A stretch of 64,000 nucleotides of DNA from Leptospira sanjuanensis (GTDB lineage Bacteria; Spirochaetota; Leptospiria; Leptospirales; Leptospiraceae), in assembly GCF_022267375.1 (NCBI RefSeq), contig NZ_JAIZBH010000001.1, positions 812,501 to 876,500 of the forward strand, given 5' to 3'. Below, in pieces: positions 45,265-54,621 of the stretch. A program made the translations under genes and the position numbers. Under the pieces are notes generated by a model that searched no databases, was not told the DNA's origin, and worked only from the letters and a program-made list of their open reading frames with translations. Within the stretch, counting starts at the first letter, position 1. Every line of letters begins with the position of its first letter.

Positions 45265-46611
45265 ATGTCCAAATTCGTAACCCAACTCAAAAAAACGTTT
45301 CGAAGCGAGATCACGTTTTCTCTCTTTCAAGGCGCGTTCGGAGTGTTGGTGTTCTGGATCGTGCTTCGGTATTTCATACGGGACGCTGTCACTCCCGAGC
45401 CGCAGTGGGTGATTCTGAATTTTCTTTATACGATCACGGTTACGTTATATTCTAATTTTAGAATGGTGACGGGCAGGTGGTCCGCGCTCTTGTGGGCCAA
45501 CCGTTCCTTATTGTTATCGCTTCCTTTGCCCGCGTTTTACGGTTACTTCACGTATTTGGCGCCCGCGTATTTTCCTGTGATGTTTATCTTCGTCATCAGC
45601 ATTCAGCTTCCGGTTTTGGGACTCGCCCGAGGAATTTATCTTACGCTTTGGTTTATCACGTATTACTTCGTTTTTTTCGGATTGCTCATCGTATTGAATC
45701 CCGAATATTTCCTAAGTCATCTCAAGTCGATCGCGGTTCTGTTCGGCGTTTTCTTTTTTATGCATCTCTGGCTTTTGCGCGCTTCCGAAAGCGTAAAGAA
45801 TATGGGGAATCAGTTGACGAGGCATCTCGTCGAAACCAAAAAGCGCAAAAGGAATATGCATCGGCTGCATCGGATTCAAGCGATGGATCTGACTCTCGCG
45901 AGAAGGCTGCAGCAGAACGCGTTGCCGGATCTAACGCGTGTTCGACGAAACGATCTGCTTTTGAGTTCCAAATACTATTCGGTGGAAAAGATCGGAGGGG
46001 ATTTTTACGACGTCATCGACTTAGGAAACGGGCAAACGGGTTTTTTTATCGCGGATGTTTCCGGGCACGGAGTCGCTTCCGCTTTGATCACGATGATGAC
46101 AAAGGCCGCGTTCCGAAATCATTGTCAGGAAGCGGAAGAACCTTCCGATCTTTTGGAGCTGGTCAATCGATCCTTGTACGAGATGCTCGAAAAACAGGAT
46201 CTGTTCGTAACCGCTTTTTATTGTATTTTAAATAGGAACGGCGTTTTGAAATATTCGAGCGCGGGTCATCAACCGGCCTTGATCGTTCGGGAAAACGAAC
46301 CGCATACTCGGGAACTAAATACGAAAAACACGTTCGTTCTCGGGATCGAGCCGAACTGGAAATATTCCTCGACTTCTATCACATTAGAAAAGAATGATAA
46401 ACTGATGTTGTTTACGGACGGACTGATCGAGGCGAAAAATAAGATGGGACGGAGTTACGGAGAATCCCGCTTTCTCGACTTTCTGTCGACAAACGCGGGA
46501 AGAAGCGGGGACGTTTTTTTGGATCTTTTGATGTTCGATCTGGAGGAGTTTATGGGAGGAAGAAGTCCCGAAGACGATATCGCCGTGCTTTGCGCCGATT
46601 ATATTCCCTAA
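45265..46611 (+). CDS. Membrane-anchored SpoIIE (PP2C) serine phosphatase
   Basis: The protein has 448 residues. Six hydrophobic segments (about 20-190) form an unassigned membrane sensor, followed by a basic coiled region (RHLVETKKRKRNMHR) and a SpoIIE phosphatase: GGDFYDVID, FFIADVSGHGVASALI, KLMLFTDGLIEAKN and PEDDIAVLCADY. The start at ATG 45265 lacks a good ribosome-binding site; a GTG at 45229 is in frame. Like the 23660 gene, it should act in partner-switching signalling. Confidence 0.92.
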   Translation: MSKFVTQLKKTFRSEITFSLFQGAFGVLVFWIVLRYFIRDAVTPEPQWVILNFLYTITVTLYSNFRMVTGRWSALLWANRSLLLSLPLPAFYGYFTYLAPAYFPVMFIFVISIQLPVLGLARGIYLTLWFITYYFVFFGLLIVLNPEYFLSHLKSIAVLFGVFFFMHLWLLRASESVKNMGNQLTRHLVETKKRKRNMHRLHRIQAMDLTLARRLQQNALPDLTRVRRNDLLLSSKYYSVEKIGGDFYDVIDLGNGQTGFFIADVSGHGVASALITMMTKAAFRNHCQEAEEPSDLLELVNRSLYEMLEKQDLFVTAFYCILNRNGVLKYSSAGHQPALIVRENEPHTRELNTKNTFVLGIEPNWKYSSTSITLEKNDKLMLFTDGLIEAKNKMGRSYGESRFLDFLSTNAGRSGDVFLDLLMFDLEEFMGGRSPEDDIAVLCADYIP

Positions 46612-46641
46612 ACGACGAACCGCGTGCGGAACTATTTCGTA

Positions 46642-48219
46642 TTATTGAATCAGTTCCGCGGAAAAACCGCGCCGCATCGTGTTTTCCGTAATCGTGACCG
46701 GTTCTAAAAAACTTTTGAGATAATCGGGTCCACCGGCTTTGGCTCCGACTCCCGAAAGTTTGTATCCTCCGAAGGGTTGACGTTCCACGATCGCACCGGT
46801 GATCGCACGGTTGATATAAAGATTTCCCGCTTCGATCCTTTTTTTGACTTCCCGGATATGATCCGGATTTCTTGAATATAGACCTGCGGTCAACGCGTAG
46901 TCCGAATCGTTGGCTCTTTCGATCGCTTCGGTAAAATTGCGAACGCGAAAAAGAGTTACGATCGGTCCGAAAAATTCCTTATTTGCGAGATCGCCTTTCC
47001 AATCATTCGACTCGAAGATCGTTGGCGAAACGTAATGACCCGTATCCTTCAATCGGTTCGGAATCTCCTTTTGGAATACAATAGAATTCTTATGTTCTTG
47101 GAGGATCGTTTCCAAGCGGTTCTTGGATTCGAGATCGATCACCGGGCCGATTTTTGATGCGAGAATTTCGGGAGAATCCACGTTCAACGAGGAGACGGCT
47201 TCGATGAACCGATCGCGGAACGTATCGTAACAGGAATCCAACACGATCAATCGGGAAAGTGCGCTGCATTTCTGTCCTTGAAATCCAAACGCGGAATGAA
47301 TCGCTCCCTCCACGGCCAAATCCAGATCCGCGTCCCCGTCCACGATCACCGGATTTTTTCCGCCCATCTCGCATAATGCGCGTTTAACGATTCTCGATCC
47401 AGGTTTTACGTTTCCGCATTCACGGAGAATGGAAAGCCCGACTTCTCTCGAACCCGTAAAGTTGATCACCGCGACTTCGGGATGTTTTACGATCTCCGCT
47501 CCGATTTCTTCTCCTCGTCCCGGTAAAAAATGGAAGGTTTCGGGAGGAACTCCCGCTTTTAAAAAGAGACGGTACAAATACAACGCGATCGCGGAGGATT
47601 GTTCCGCGGGTTTCAAAAGAACCGCGTTTCCGCAGACGAGAGGAGCCGCGCACATTCCGGTAAGAATGGCCGCCGGAAAATTCCAAGGCGCGATCACTCC
47701 CGCGATTCCCTTCGGTTTATACGAATAGAAGTTTTCTTCTCCGGGAAGATCCACTCTTTGTCCTCGGATGATCCGTTCGTATTCGATCGCGTAATATCTG
47801 CAGAAGTCCACCGCTTCCACGAGATCCGCTTCGGCTTCGGGAATATTCTTTCCGGTTTCTAAAAGCATCAAGGCACAGAGTTCGTTTTTGTTTTCAGCGA
47901 TGAGATCGGCCGTTTTCAGAAGAATCGCGATTCTTTCTTGAGAAGAACGTCCGCTCCAGGATCGGAATCCCCCTTCGGAGGCGGTTACCGCCTTTTGAAG
48001 GACTTCAATGTCGCTTAACAAATATTGGGAAACGATTTCCTTTTGACGGGAGGGATTGTGGTGCGATTGTGTTTTGAGATTTTTGATTTCTTTGCCGGAT
48101 ACGATCGCCGGGACGAAGATAGGAAACGAGGTACGCGTTTTGGAAATCGAATCCGCGATCCATTCTTTGTTCGATTCTTTGGAAAAATCGCGCACGGGTT
48201 CGTTCTTAAAGTTTGTCAT
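46642..48219 (-). CDS. L-glutamate gamma-semialdehyde (P5C) dehydrogenase
   Basis: The protein has 525 residues and is the NAD-dependent aldehyde dehydrogenase completing proline oxidation to glutamate. The catalytic glutamate is E284 (ALCEMGGKNP) and the nucleophile C318 (GFQGQKCSALSR). The IAPWNFPAA and VINFTGSREVG motifs bind NAD. It begins inside the proline dehydrogenase gene (14-base overlap), so both steps are coupled. Its separate gene contrasts with the fused PutA of other groups. The ATG has GGAAAC upstream. Confidence 0.94.
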   Translation of the reverse strand: MTNFKNEPVRDFSKESNKEWIADSISKTRTSFPIFVPAIVSGKEIKNLKTQSHHNPSRQKEIVSQYLLSDIEVLQKAVTASEGGFRSWSGRSSQERIAILLKTADLIAENKNELCALMLLETGKNIPEAEADLVEAVDFCRYYAIEYERIIRGQRVDLPGEENFYSYKPKGIAGVIAPWNFPAAILTGMCAAPLVCGNAVLLKPAEQSSAIALYLYRLFLKAGVPPETFHFLPGRGEEIGAEIVKHPEVAVINFTGSREVGLSILRECGNVKPGSRIVKRALCEMGGKNPVIVDGDADLDLAVEGAIHSAFGFQGQKCSALSRLIVLDSCYDTFRDRFIEAVSSLNVDSPEILASKIGPVIDLESKNRLETILQEHKNSIVFQKEIPNRLKDTGHYVSPTIFESNDWKGDLANKEFFGPIVTLFRVRNFTEAIERANDSDYALTAGLYSRNPDHIREVKKRIEAGNLYINRAITGAIVERQPFGGYKLSGVGAKAGGPDYLKSFLEPVTITENTMRRGFSAELIQ

Positions 48220-49567
48220 GAATCGTTTCCTTCGGGTTTTTCAAAAGATGCGCGTGTTCGATTCTTCCCGTTAAAAAGTTTCGTAAAAATCCCTGATTGG
48301 ACGTGTTTTCCAGAAGTCTTCTGACGAGATACGCCATTCCGGGAAGAATCTCGCCTAACGGTGTGTATTCGCGAACCCGATATCCGAGCCGCGTCAAAAC
48401 GGATTTGTAGGAATCTCCCATTCCGTAGAGCATTTGAATTTCGAAATCTCTCGGATTCAGTCCCTGTTTTTCCGCAAAGGAAAGAGCGAATGCAAGACTT
48501 CGAATATTATGAGAACCGAATGCGGAAAGAATGTTCGGAAACGATTCCAAAAGAAGCCGCGAGCATTCTTCGTAATTGAGGTCGGTTTCCGCTTTGCTTT
48601 CGAAAACAGGAATTTCCCAGCCTTTCTCTTTCGCTTTGATTACTTCGTACTCCCAATACGCCCCTTTTACGAGACGAACCGTGATCGGGACTCCGCGTTT
48701 TCCGGAATAGGCGATGATTCTTTGCAGATCCTCTTTGGAATTTTTCAAATAGGCTTGGATGACGACTCCGAAGTGGGGGTAGTCCTTGAATTCCTCTTCC
48801 AGAAAAATCTCTTCCGCAAGGGACATTAAGATTTCCTTATAGTCGAATTGTTCCGCGTCCAGATTGATGAACGCATTCTTTTCTTTTGCGAGCCTGAGGA
48901 TCGGTCTGAGCCTTTCCTTGAGAACGGAAACCGAATTATCCTTTGCAAGGGAGGAGATTTGGGAATATAAACTCGAACACTTAACGGAAACGTTAACGGT
49001 TGGACAGGAACCGTAACTCGTTTGTTCGAAACCCGAAAACGAATCCAGATCGGACAATACTTCGAGATATTGTTTTTGATAGCGAAGCGCCTCCTTTTCG
49101 GACAAGGCGGCTTCTCCTAAAATATCGAGCGTAAAGACCCGGTTCTTTTTTCGGATGGAAAAAAGTCGGCGTTTTGCCTCGGTAAAATTTTTGCCCGCGA
49201 TGAAGTTTTTAGATGCGTATAACACGAAAAAACGGACCGAGCTTCCCAATACAAAAGAGATCGGTGGAATGGAAATGCCAGTTCGTAAAAAGAAGCCGAG
49301 CCATTTCGGAATTTCCGTTTTTCCGTCTAGAAGATAAAGACTTAAATGATCCGTAATATCTTTCGAGGAGCGCAAGGAAGGCAAAACGTCCACAAATCGA
49401 AAGAGTTCGATTTTCAGTTTCGGATACCGAACGGAAAGACCCAACAGACGTTTGATCCAAAACTGTTTGGAAAACAATCCGGAAGATTGTCGTTCGTTTT
49501 GTTCGAATATTCGAACGCCTAAACGTTCGGTTTCAACTTCTAAATCTTCGGATGAAATCGTAATCAT
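48206..49567 (-). CDS. Proline dehydrogenase
   Basis: The protein has 453 residues, an FAD enzyme oxidising proline to P5C. The barrel strands show VNVSVKCSSLYSQIS, AFINLDAEQFDYKEI, TVRLVKGAYWEYEVIKAK, AFGSHNIRSLAFAL, EIQMLYGMGD and YTPLGEILPGMAYLVRRLLEN, the standard PutA-type substrate and flavin motifs. The N-terminal 120 residues look like the helical arm domain. It is the first gene of the proline pair. Confidence 0.94.
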   Translation of the reverse strand: MITISSEDLEVETERLGVRIFEQNERQSSGLFSKQFWIKRLLGLSVRYPKLKIELFRFVDVLPSLRSSKDITDHLSLYLLDGKTEIPKWLGFFLRTGISIPPISFVLGSSVRFFVLYASKNFIAGKNFTEAKRRLFSIRKKNRVFTLDILGEAALSEKEALRYQKQYLEVLSDLDSFSGFEQTSYGSCPTVNVSVKCSSLYSQISSLAKDNSVSVLKERLRPILRLAKEKNAFINLDAEQFDYKEILMSLAEEIFLEEEFKDYPHFGVVIQAYLKNSKEDLQRIIAYSGKRGVPITVRLVKGAYWEYEVIKAKEKGWEIPVFESKAETDLNYEECSRLLLESFPNILSAFGSHNIRSLAFALSFAEKQGLNPRDFEIQMLYGMGDSYKSVLTRLGYRVREYTPLGEILPGMAYLVRRLLENTSNQGFLRNFLTGRIEHAHLLKNPKETIHDKL

Positions 49568-49744
49568 CTTGTCACCGTTCGGAAATACGGGTTTGAAATC
49601 GCGAAAATCGTATTCTCTTTTTCTAAACCCTTTCCAAATCGATGATAGACGATTTCAAAAAGAATGAAACTGAAAACTATAAAATCGTTTTCTTTTTAAA
49701 TTCTTGGTAACAAATTCTTTCCAAAATGATTTTGATTCGTTTTT

Positions 49745-50998
49745 TTATTTTCCCTTAGATGCCGCCCACGTTTCCGCGAATTGGATTCTCTGCAAAGTGG
49801 TGGGATGGGAATGATAATAAAAAACTTCGCTCGGATGCGGATCGAGTCTACTTTGGTTGTCCTTTGCCATTTTTACTTCCGTATCGATAAAGGATTTTTT
49901 ATCCTGAGTCAAGACAAGCGCTTCTAAATCGGCTTCCGTTTCCTGATAACGGCTCAGGGTGCTCCACGCCGGTTTGGTCAACGATCCGAAGAGCGAAAGA
50001 ATCAAAAACAAAAAGGGAAGCGTAGAGGGAGAATGCAGTTCACGCAAAGAAACCGATCCTTCCGTTTTGAATTTTTGAAACAGGTAACCGAGAAGAAGAC
50101 AAAGAAGAAACGTGATCACCGTATCGGCGAGTATGTCCTTGATCTGGTGATCGTGCGTCCAATGTCCGATCTCGTGTCCCAATACGCTTACGATTTCCTC
50201 TTCGGTGTGGTTTTGAATCAGAGTATCGTACAGAAAGATCTTTCTGTTTTGTCCCCATCCGGTAAAATACGCGTTCGTATGTCCCGAGTATTTGCTCTCG
50301 TTGATGACGTAGACGTTCTCGACTTCGATCTTTGCGTGTTCGCAGAGCGAGATGATCTTTCGTTTGAGGCTCCCTTCCTCGATCGGTTTGTATTCGTAAA
50401 ATAAAGGAGTGATCACGATCGGAAACAGAATCGAAATCAAAAGTCCTAATATGAGAGAAGCGATCGGGACGTAGATCTTCCATGCTTTTTGAAACGTCTT
50501 TAAAAGAAAGGCGATTCCCAATACCGCTACGCTTCCTCCCGCAAGTCCGATCCCGATCGCTTTGGAAGTATAAACGACCCAATCCAAAAACGTCATTTTG
50601 GAAAATCCGAATTGGTGTTCCAATACGAATCCGAAATAATATTGAAACGGAATCGAGATCAGAAATTGAATCGCGCTGAATACGAAAAAGAAAAGCAAAA
50701 CGGTCAGATAAAACCGGTTGCCCGTTCTCTTTTCGATCGTTTCCTCCAGTCGCACGGAGAGAGGAGTGAATACGAAAAGTCCCGCCACAATAAAATCGAT
50801 CAGATCGGAAAGCACGCTTGCGAAAAATCCGCTCCTTGCGTATTCGATTCCTTTTTGAACGTCCTCTTGCGTGAAGTATTTTAGAATTTGCTCATGCAGT
50901 TGCGGAGAAGAATTTCCCTGATACGATAGAAATTTCATCGTGAGCGTGAATAGAATTTGAAGCGCGTAAAAAATTAAAAGAATCGTTTTGAGTCGCAT
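49745..50998 (-). CDS. CAAX prenyl protease 1 (Ste24-type M48 metallopeptidase)
   Basis: The protein has 417 residues and about seven membrane helices. It has the zinc motif HEIGH in VLGHEIGHWTHDHQ and the second-ligand pattern YQETEADLEALVL. The N-terminal FLSYQGNSSPQLHEQ region follows the Ste24 form. Bacterial Ste24 homologues are membrane proteases of uncertain substrate. It stands alone between intergenic stretches. Confidence 0.93.
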   Translation of the reverse strand: MRLKTILLIFYALQILFTLTMKFLSYQGNSSPQLHEQILKYFTQEDVQKGIEYARSGFFASVLSDLIDFIVAGLFVFTPLSVRLEETIEKRTGNRFYLTVLLFFFVFSAIQFLISIPFQYYFGFVLEHQFGFSKMTFLDWVVYTSKAIGIGLAGGSVAVLGIAFLLKTFQKAWKIYVPIASLILGLLISILFPIVITPLFYEYKPIEEGSLKRKIISLCEHAKIEVENVYVINESKYSGHTNAYFTGWGQNRKIFLYDTLIQNHTEEEIVSVLGHEIGHWTHDHQIKDILADTVITFLLCLLLGYLFQKFKTEGSVSLRELHSPSTLPFLFLILSLFGSLTKPAWSTLSRYQETEADLEALVLTQDKKSFIDTEVKMAKDNQSRLDPHPSEVFYYHSHPTTLQRIQFAETWAASKGK

Positions 50999-51080
50999 AT
51001 CGTTCCGGTTCGTTTTCGATAAAAGATGAATGATTGATGGTTGGGAATCGTTTATCCGTCAATAATTTTTGCGGTCCGCA

Positions 51081-51255
51081 CCGCATTAGGGATACGAAGG
51101 GCGCGAAGCGTCTCGAACGTTTTCGGTTTCACTGTAAGTCTCGGAAGATTCCGTTCGAGATGAGTCGCTTTGCGACGAACCCGAAGTAGCCCGACCCGCC
51201 TGCGTTCTTCTAAATTCGCTCGTAAACGATTTGTTTTGCAGGCGGGGAATGCCCG
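51081..51255 (+). repeat. Structured intergenic repeat, copy D
   Basis: It opens CCGCATTAGGGATACGAAGG and has TCTCGAACG (51111-51119) pairing with CGTTCGAGA (51152-51160) around a 32-base loop. The block CCGAAGTAGCCCG is followed by a nine-base-pair stem CCCGCCTGC/GCAGGCGGG (51195-51203 with 51238-51246). It ends GAATGCCCG, five bases before the stop of the cysteine-rich gene. Confidence 0.8.
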
Positions 51256-51259
51256 AATT

Positions 51260-51643
51260 TTATCTCCGATCCGGCGGAGGAGGCGGAAGGGCTTCTCTGC
51301 ACTTCGCGCTGAGCTCGGATTCGTGCGACCGGAGGCAACGCATCGGGCCCCCGTGTTCCCGCGTCGCGTTCTTGCAGAACTTTTCCTCGTCGTTTGCACA
51401 AGCCTGTTTCATCGCGTGATGTCTCGCTTCGCGTTCCGCAAGATGCGCTTTGCACTCGGCGGAAAGTTTGGATTCGTTGTCTTTCAAACAACGATGTTCT
51501 TCCGGTCCGTGCCGCATATCCTTGCAATACGTTTCTCTTTCGGTGCGGCAAGAATCCTTAGGCGGTCCTCCCGAAGGCTGCGCGTGCGCGGTAAATAGCG
51601 GCAGGAAAGAAATTGCCAATATCAAAATCTGAAGTCGTTTCAT
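51260..51643 (-). CDS. Secreted cysteine-rich repeat protein (GLG1-like)
   Basis: The protein has 127 residues. After a signal peptide (LILAISFLPLFTAHA), two repeats of a cysteine-rich motif run: CRTERETYCKDMRHGPEEHRC, then LKDNESKLSAECKAHL, and again CANDEEKFCKNATREHGGPM. This Cys spacing is that of the GLG1/Cys-rich FGF-receptor repeat family. A proline-rich tail follows. AAGGAG precedes the ATG. In bacteria the function is unknown; it may be periplasmic. The family call is by pattern recall. Confidence 0.75.
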   Translation of the reverse strand: MKRLQILILAISFLPLFTAHAQPSGGPPKDSCRTERETYCKDMRHGPEEHRCLKDNESKLSAECKAHLAEREARHHAMKQACANDEEKFCKNATREHGGPMRCLRSHESELSAKCREALPPPPPDRR

Positions 51644-51785
51644 CCTCTTCTCCTTGGATTCTTGATCCGATCGTGGTTTCGTGTTCGCGTCGTCACCGCG
51701 TTTGACCTTGCGGATCTCCTCCCGGTTTCAGAGGAAACGTTCTTTACAAGTCTTCGCTCGCATCCGAACTTTAGATTCAACGATC

Positions 51786-52577
51786 ATGAATAAAAACGAA
51801 ATCATAGAAAGAATCTGGCCCGATCCCGAGGTGACAAAGGATCTCGCGGAACTTAGAAAACATTCTCCTTTGACGCACGTGATAACGAACATAGTTGTGA
51901 CGAATTGGACCGCGAACGTTCTGCTCGCCATCGGAGCTTCTCCCGCTATGGTAATCGCCGAAGAAGAAGCCGGCGATTTTGCGAAGATCGCGGGCGGACT
52001 TCTGATCAACGTCGGCACGGTTACACCTAACGACGCAAAGGCGATGCGGGTTGCGGCTAAATCCGCGCGTGAAGCGGACACTCCTTGGGTATTGGATCCC
52101 GTTGCCGCGGGCGCTTTGTCATTTAGAACGGAAATCGCGAAAGAATTGCTCGATTTCAAACCCGCGGTGATCCGAGGAAACGCCTCCGAAATACTCGCGT
52201 TAGGTGGAGCAAGCGGCGGAGGGAAGGGCGTTGAATCCACGGTTCGTTCGTCCGATGCATTAGAATCCGCTAAACAACTTTCCGCAAAGACGGGAGCGGT
52301 TGTCGCCGTAAGCGGAGAAGTGGATTACGTTACGGACGGAAATACGGTTTTTGCAGTGCCCGGCGGAGATCCGATTATGACAAAAGTAACGGGGGTCGGT
52401 TGTTCTTTAGGCGCGCTGATCGCTTCCTTTTTAGGAGTTCAGAAAGATCCGTTAGCCGCTTCGGTGGCCGCCTCTCTGGTTTTTGCGGTCGCAGGTGAGC
52501 GCGCAGCGAAAGAATCCAAAGGAACGGGAAGTTTTGCGGTGAATTTTTTGGATCAGTTGAGCCGTCTGGGAGTTTGA
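51786..52577 (+). CDS. thiM: Hydroxyethylthiazole kinase ThiM
   Basis: The protein has 263 residues and phosphorylates the thiazole alcohol of thiamine salvage. Typical ThiM blocks are [21 protein letters not shown] near the start, [46 protein letters not shown] and the ATP-site [11 protein letters not shown]. The ATG at 51786 is chosen because upstream in-frame sequence is not family-like. No ribosome-binding site is clear. No thiamine-pyrophosphate riboswitch core is visible upstream. Confidence 0.92.
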   Translation: MNKNEIIERIWPDPEVTKDLAELRKHSPLTHVITNIVVTNWTANVLLAIGASPAMVIAEEEAGDFAKIAGGLLINVGTVTPNDAKAMRVAAKSAREADTPWVLDPVAAGALSFRTEIAKELLDFKPAVIRGNASEILALGGASGGGKGVESTVRSSDALESAKQLSAKTGAVVAVSGEVDYVTDGNTVFAVPGGDPIMTKVTGVGCSLGALIASFLGVQKDPLAASVAASLVFAVAGERAAKESKGTGSFAVNFLDQLSRLGV

Positions 52578-52760
52578 TCCGATTTCGTTCCCGATTTTAT
52601 AGCGGGCGTTCGCTTGGGAAGGCAACTTATTTCCAAGTCGCTTTAAATTCGAGAAAGGATGTCGCATTATTGGAAAAATATTTGTAATTTAGAATGCGAA
52701 CCTCGAAGATGTTTCTCGTTCCTTCTTCGGGGTCTCTTCGAAGCGAAATAAAAATTGAAA

Positions 52761-53900
52761 ATGTTGTTCGATAGAATCGACCGAATCTACGGAAGAAGGG
52801 ATTATCTTACCCGAAACAAAGCGCGTCACTTGTATGTGACTAACCTCGTCATTTTTTTCGTCTCCCTCGCAGCCTGTCTCGTTTATATCCGTCAGGGAAT
52901 CCGAATCGGTTTCGTAATATTCGGAACTTCCGCCCTTATTTCGATCGCCTTATTGCGGTTAGGTCGCCTGGACGAAGCCGTCAAATCAATTCTGTATCTC
53001 AGTTTGATCGCTCTTACCATCGGACTTTTTTTCGGAATGCAGAACGGGAACATCTACTTTTCGATGGCGACCATCATCATCTTGTTTCTGCATTTTTCCG
53101 AGATCCGTCAAACGATCGCCGTTTCGATTTATACGGGAGCGCTCATGTCCTTTCGTTTGTATCAATTGTGGACGCAGGGAGAACTTTCTTCAGCGTTCAT
53201 CTTCGATACGATTTTAAAGCTGATTTTATTCTGCACGATCGCGATCATCACCGTGCGCGTTTTAAACAGTCATACGAAGGAAAAGGAAGTTTTTATTCGC
53301 GAGATCCATCACAGAGTGAAGAACAATCTTCAGATTTTAAGCGGGTTTGCGAATCTGCATCGAACGGGACAGGGAAAGGCGGACGAAAGACAGATCGAAA
53401 ATTTCAACGAAAGAATTCTTATGTTGTCGAGAATTCACGACGCGATCTACAAAACCGAGACGGACTACGAAGTGGATTTAAACGGAATACTGGAAGAAAT
53501 CGTCCGTTTAACTTCGTTATCGCATCCGTCCCGAAAGATCGAACTGATTTCCTGCGAAGGCAGCGCGCCCTTGAGCATCGAAATTTCGGTGCCCTTTGCG
53601 ATGATCGTGAGCGAATTGTTGAACAACGCGGTTTTGCATTCTTCCGAAGGAAAAGAAGAAGAGCCCATTCGTGTCGAATTAAAATTTTCCAATAGTCGTT
53701 ACACTCTGATCGTATCCGATGCGGGGCCGGGAATCGAAAAACGTTCGGTTTGGTCTTCTCCCAAAACGACGGGATTCACTCTGATTTCCGCTTTGACGCA
53801 GCAGTTGAAAGGAAATTTTTATTTCGACTCGACTGGAACGGATTCGAAGGCGGTTCTTGAATTTTCCGATCAGGACGCGTTTGCAAGTCTTCTCAACTGA
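52761..53900 (+). CDS. Membrane histidine kinase, HisKA_2 type
   Basis: The protein has 379 residues. Five or six hydrophobic segments span about 25-170. The phospho-acceptor region REIHHRVKNNLQILSGF (His about 183) is of the HisKA_2/HWE class, and the ATPase domain shows IVSELLNNAVLHS and VSDAGPGIE, with GFTLISALTQQLKG. No response-regulator gene is next to it, so its partner is elsewhere. A TTG at 52755 is an alternative start. Confidence 0.9.
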   Translation: MLFDRIDRIYGRRDYLTRNKARHLYVTNLVIFFVSLAACLVYIRQGIRIGFVIFGTSALISIALLRLGRLDEAVKSILYLSLIALTIGLFFGMQNGNIYFSMATIIILFLHFSEIRQTIAVSIYTGALMSFRLYQLWTQGELSSAFIFDTILKLILFCTIAIITVRVLNSHTKEKEVFIREIHHRVKNNLQILSGFANLHRTGQGKADERQIENFNERILMLSRIHDAIYKTETDYEVDLNGILEEIVRLTSLSHPSRKIELISCEGSAPLSIEISVPFAMIVSELLNNAVLHSSEGKEEEPIRVELKFSNSRYTLIVSDAGPGIEKRSVWSSPKTTGFTLISALTQQLKGNFYFDSTGTDSKAVLEFSDQDAFASLLN

Positions 53901-53998
53901 CCGACGCACGTAAATCCATCCATGTCGCTTATCAAAAACGTATGATTCCCGCAAACGGAATATTCGGTTTCACGATCGTAAAACGGTATAAAAATATG

Positions 53999-54008
53999 TT
54001 GACCGGTC
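53999..54008. promoter_or_regulatory. Promoter with embedded TetR-like operator
   Basis: TTGACC (53999-54004) fits a -35 element, and the 8-bp palindrome GACCGGTC (54001-54008) overlaps it. A TTATTT sequence near 54023 fits -10 spacing. The transcript would then begin close to ATG 54034. The palindrome is the kind expected for an LmrA-type TetR regulator repressing itself. Confidence 0.45.
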
Positions 54009-54033
54009 TATTTATATGGGTCTTATTTGGCTT

Positions 54034-54621
54034 ATGGGCGAAAAAGGAGCGGCATCGAAGGAACGAATGATCAAAGCCATGGCTTTGTCCTTGGAAACGA
54101 AGGGATACAACGGAACCGGTTTGAACGATATCGTGGAATCTTCCGGCGCTCCGAAAGGTTCGATCTATTTTCATTTTCCAGGCGGTAAAGAGGATTTGGC
54201 TGCGGAAGCGATTACGGTTTCCGGGAGGGCAATGGGGAACATGCTCCTTTCCTTGCTTCTTTCTTCCAAGTCGCCGTCCAACGCGGTGCTTTCCATTTTT
54301 AAATCTCTCGAGAATAAACTCATCGAAACGAATTATACGCAGGGTTGTCCGGTTGCGACCACGGCATCCGAAACCGTCGTCGAAGGAAATCCGGTAAACG
54401 AAGCTTGCAGAAATATTTTTTCAGAATGGAACCAAGGACTTGAATCATACTTCGTTCGGATGGGATGGGAGAAAAAATCCGCTTCGATATTATCGACTTC
54501 GATTCTTTGTCTTTTGGAGGGAGCGATCCTTCTTTCCCGGACGCATCAGAATCCGGAACCGTTGCGATCCGCCGCAAAAACCGCAAAACTTTTAGTGCAA
54601 CAAGGAGAAAAAAACAGATGA
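54034..54621 (+). CDS. TetR-family regulator (LmrA/YxaF-like)
   Basis: The protein has 195 residues. The helix-turn-helix (ALSLETKGYNGTGLNDIVESSGAPKGSIYFHFPGGKEDL, about residues 17-55) and the C-terminal domain containing GCPVATTASE match the LmrA/YxaF group. I prefer ATG 54034, but ATG 54016 is also open. Its stop overlaps the next start by four bases, so it and the lactamase-fold gene form one operon that it probably represses. Confidence 0.9.
   Translation: MGEKGAASKERMIKAMALSLETKGYNGTGLNDIVESSGAPKGSIYFHFPGGKEDLAAEAITVSGRAMGNMLLSLLLSSKSPSNAVLSIFKSLENKLIETNYTQGCPVATTASETVVEGNPVNEACRNIFSEWNQGLESYFVRMGWEKKSASILSTSILCLLEGAILLSRTHQNPEPLRSAAKTAKLLVQQGEKNR

Noticed and set aside
51644..51785. 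Thiamine-pyrophosphate riboswitch upstream of thiM
   Set aside because: The conserved CUGAGA and GAUAAUGCCAGCGNAGG core elements were not seen in the leader.
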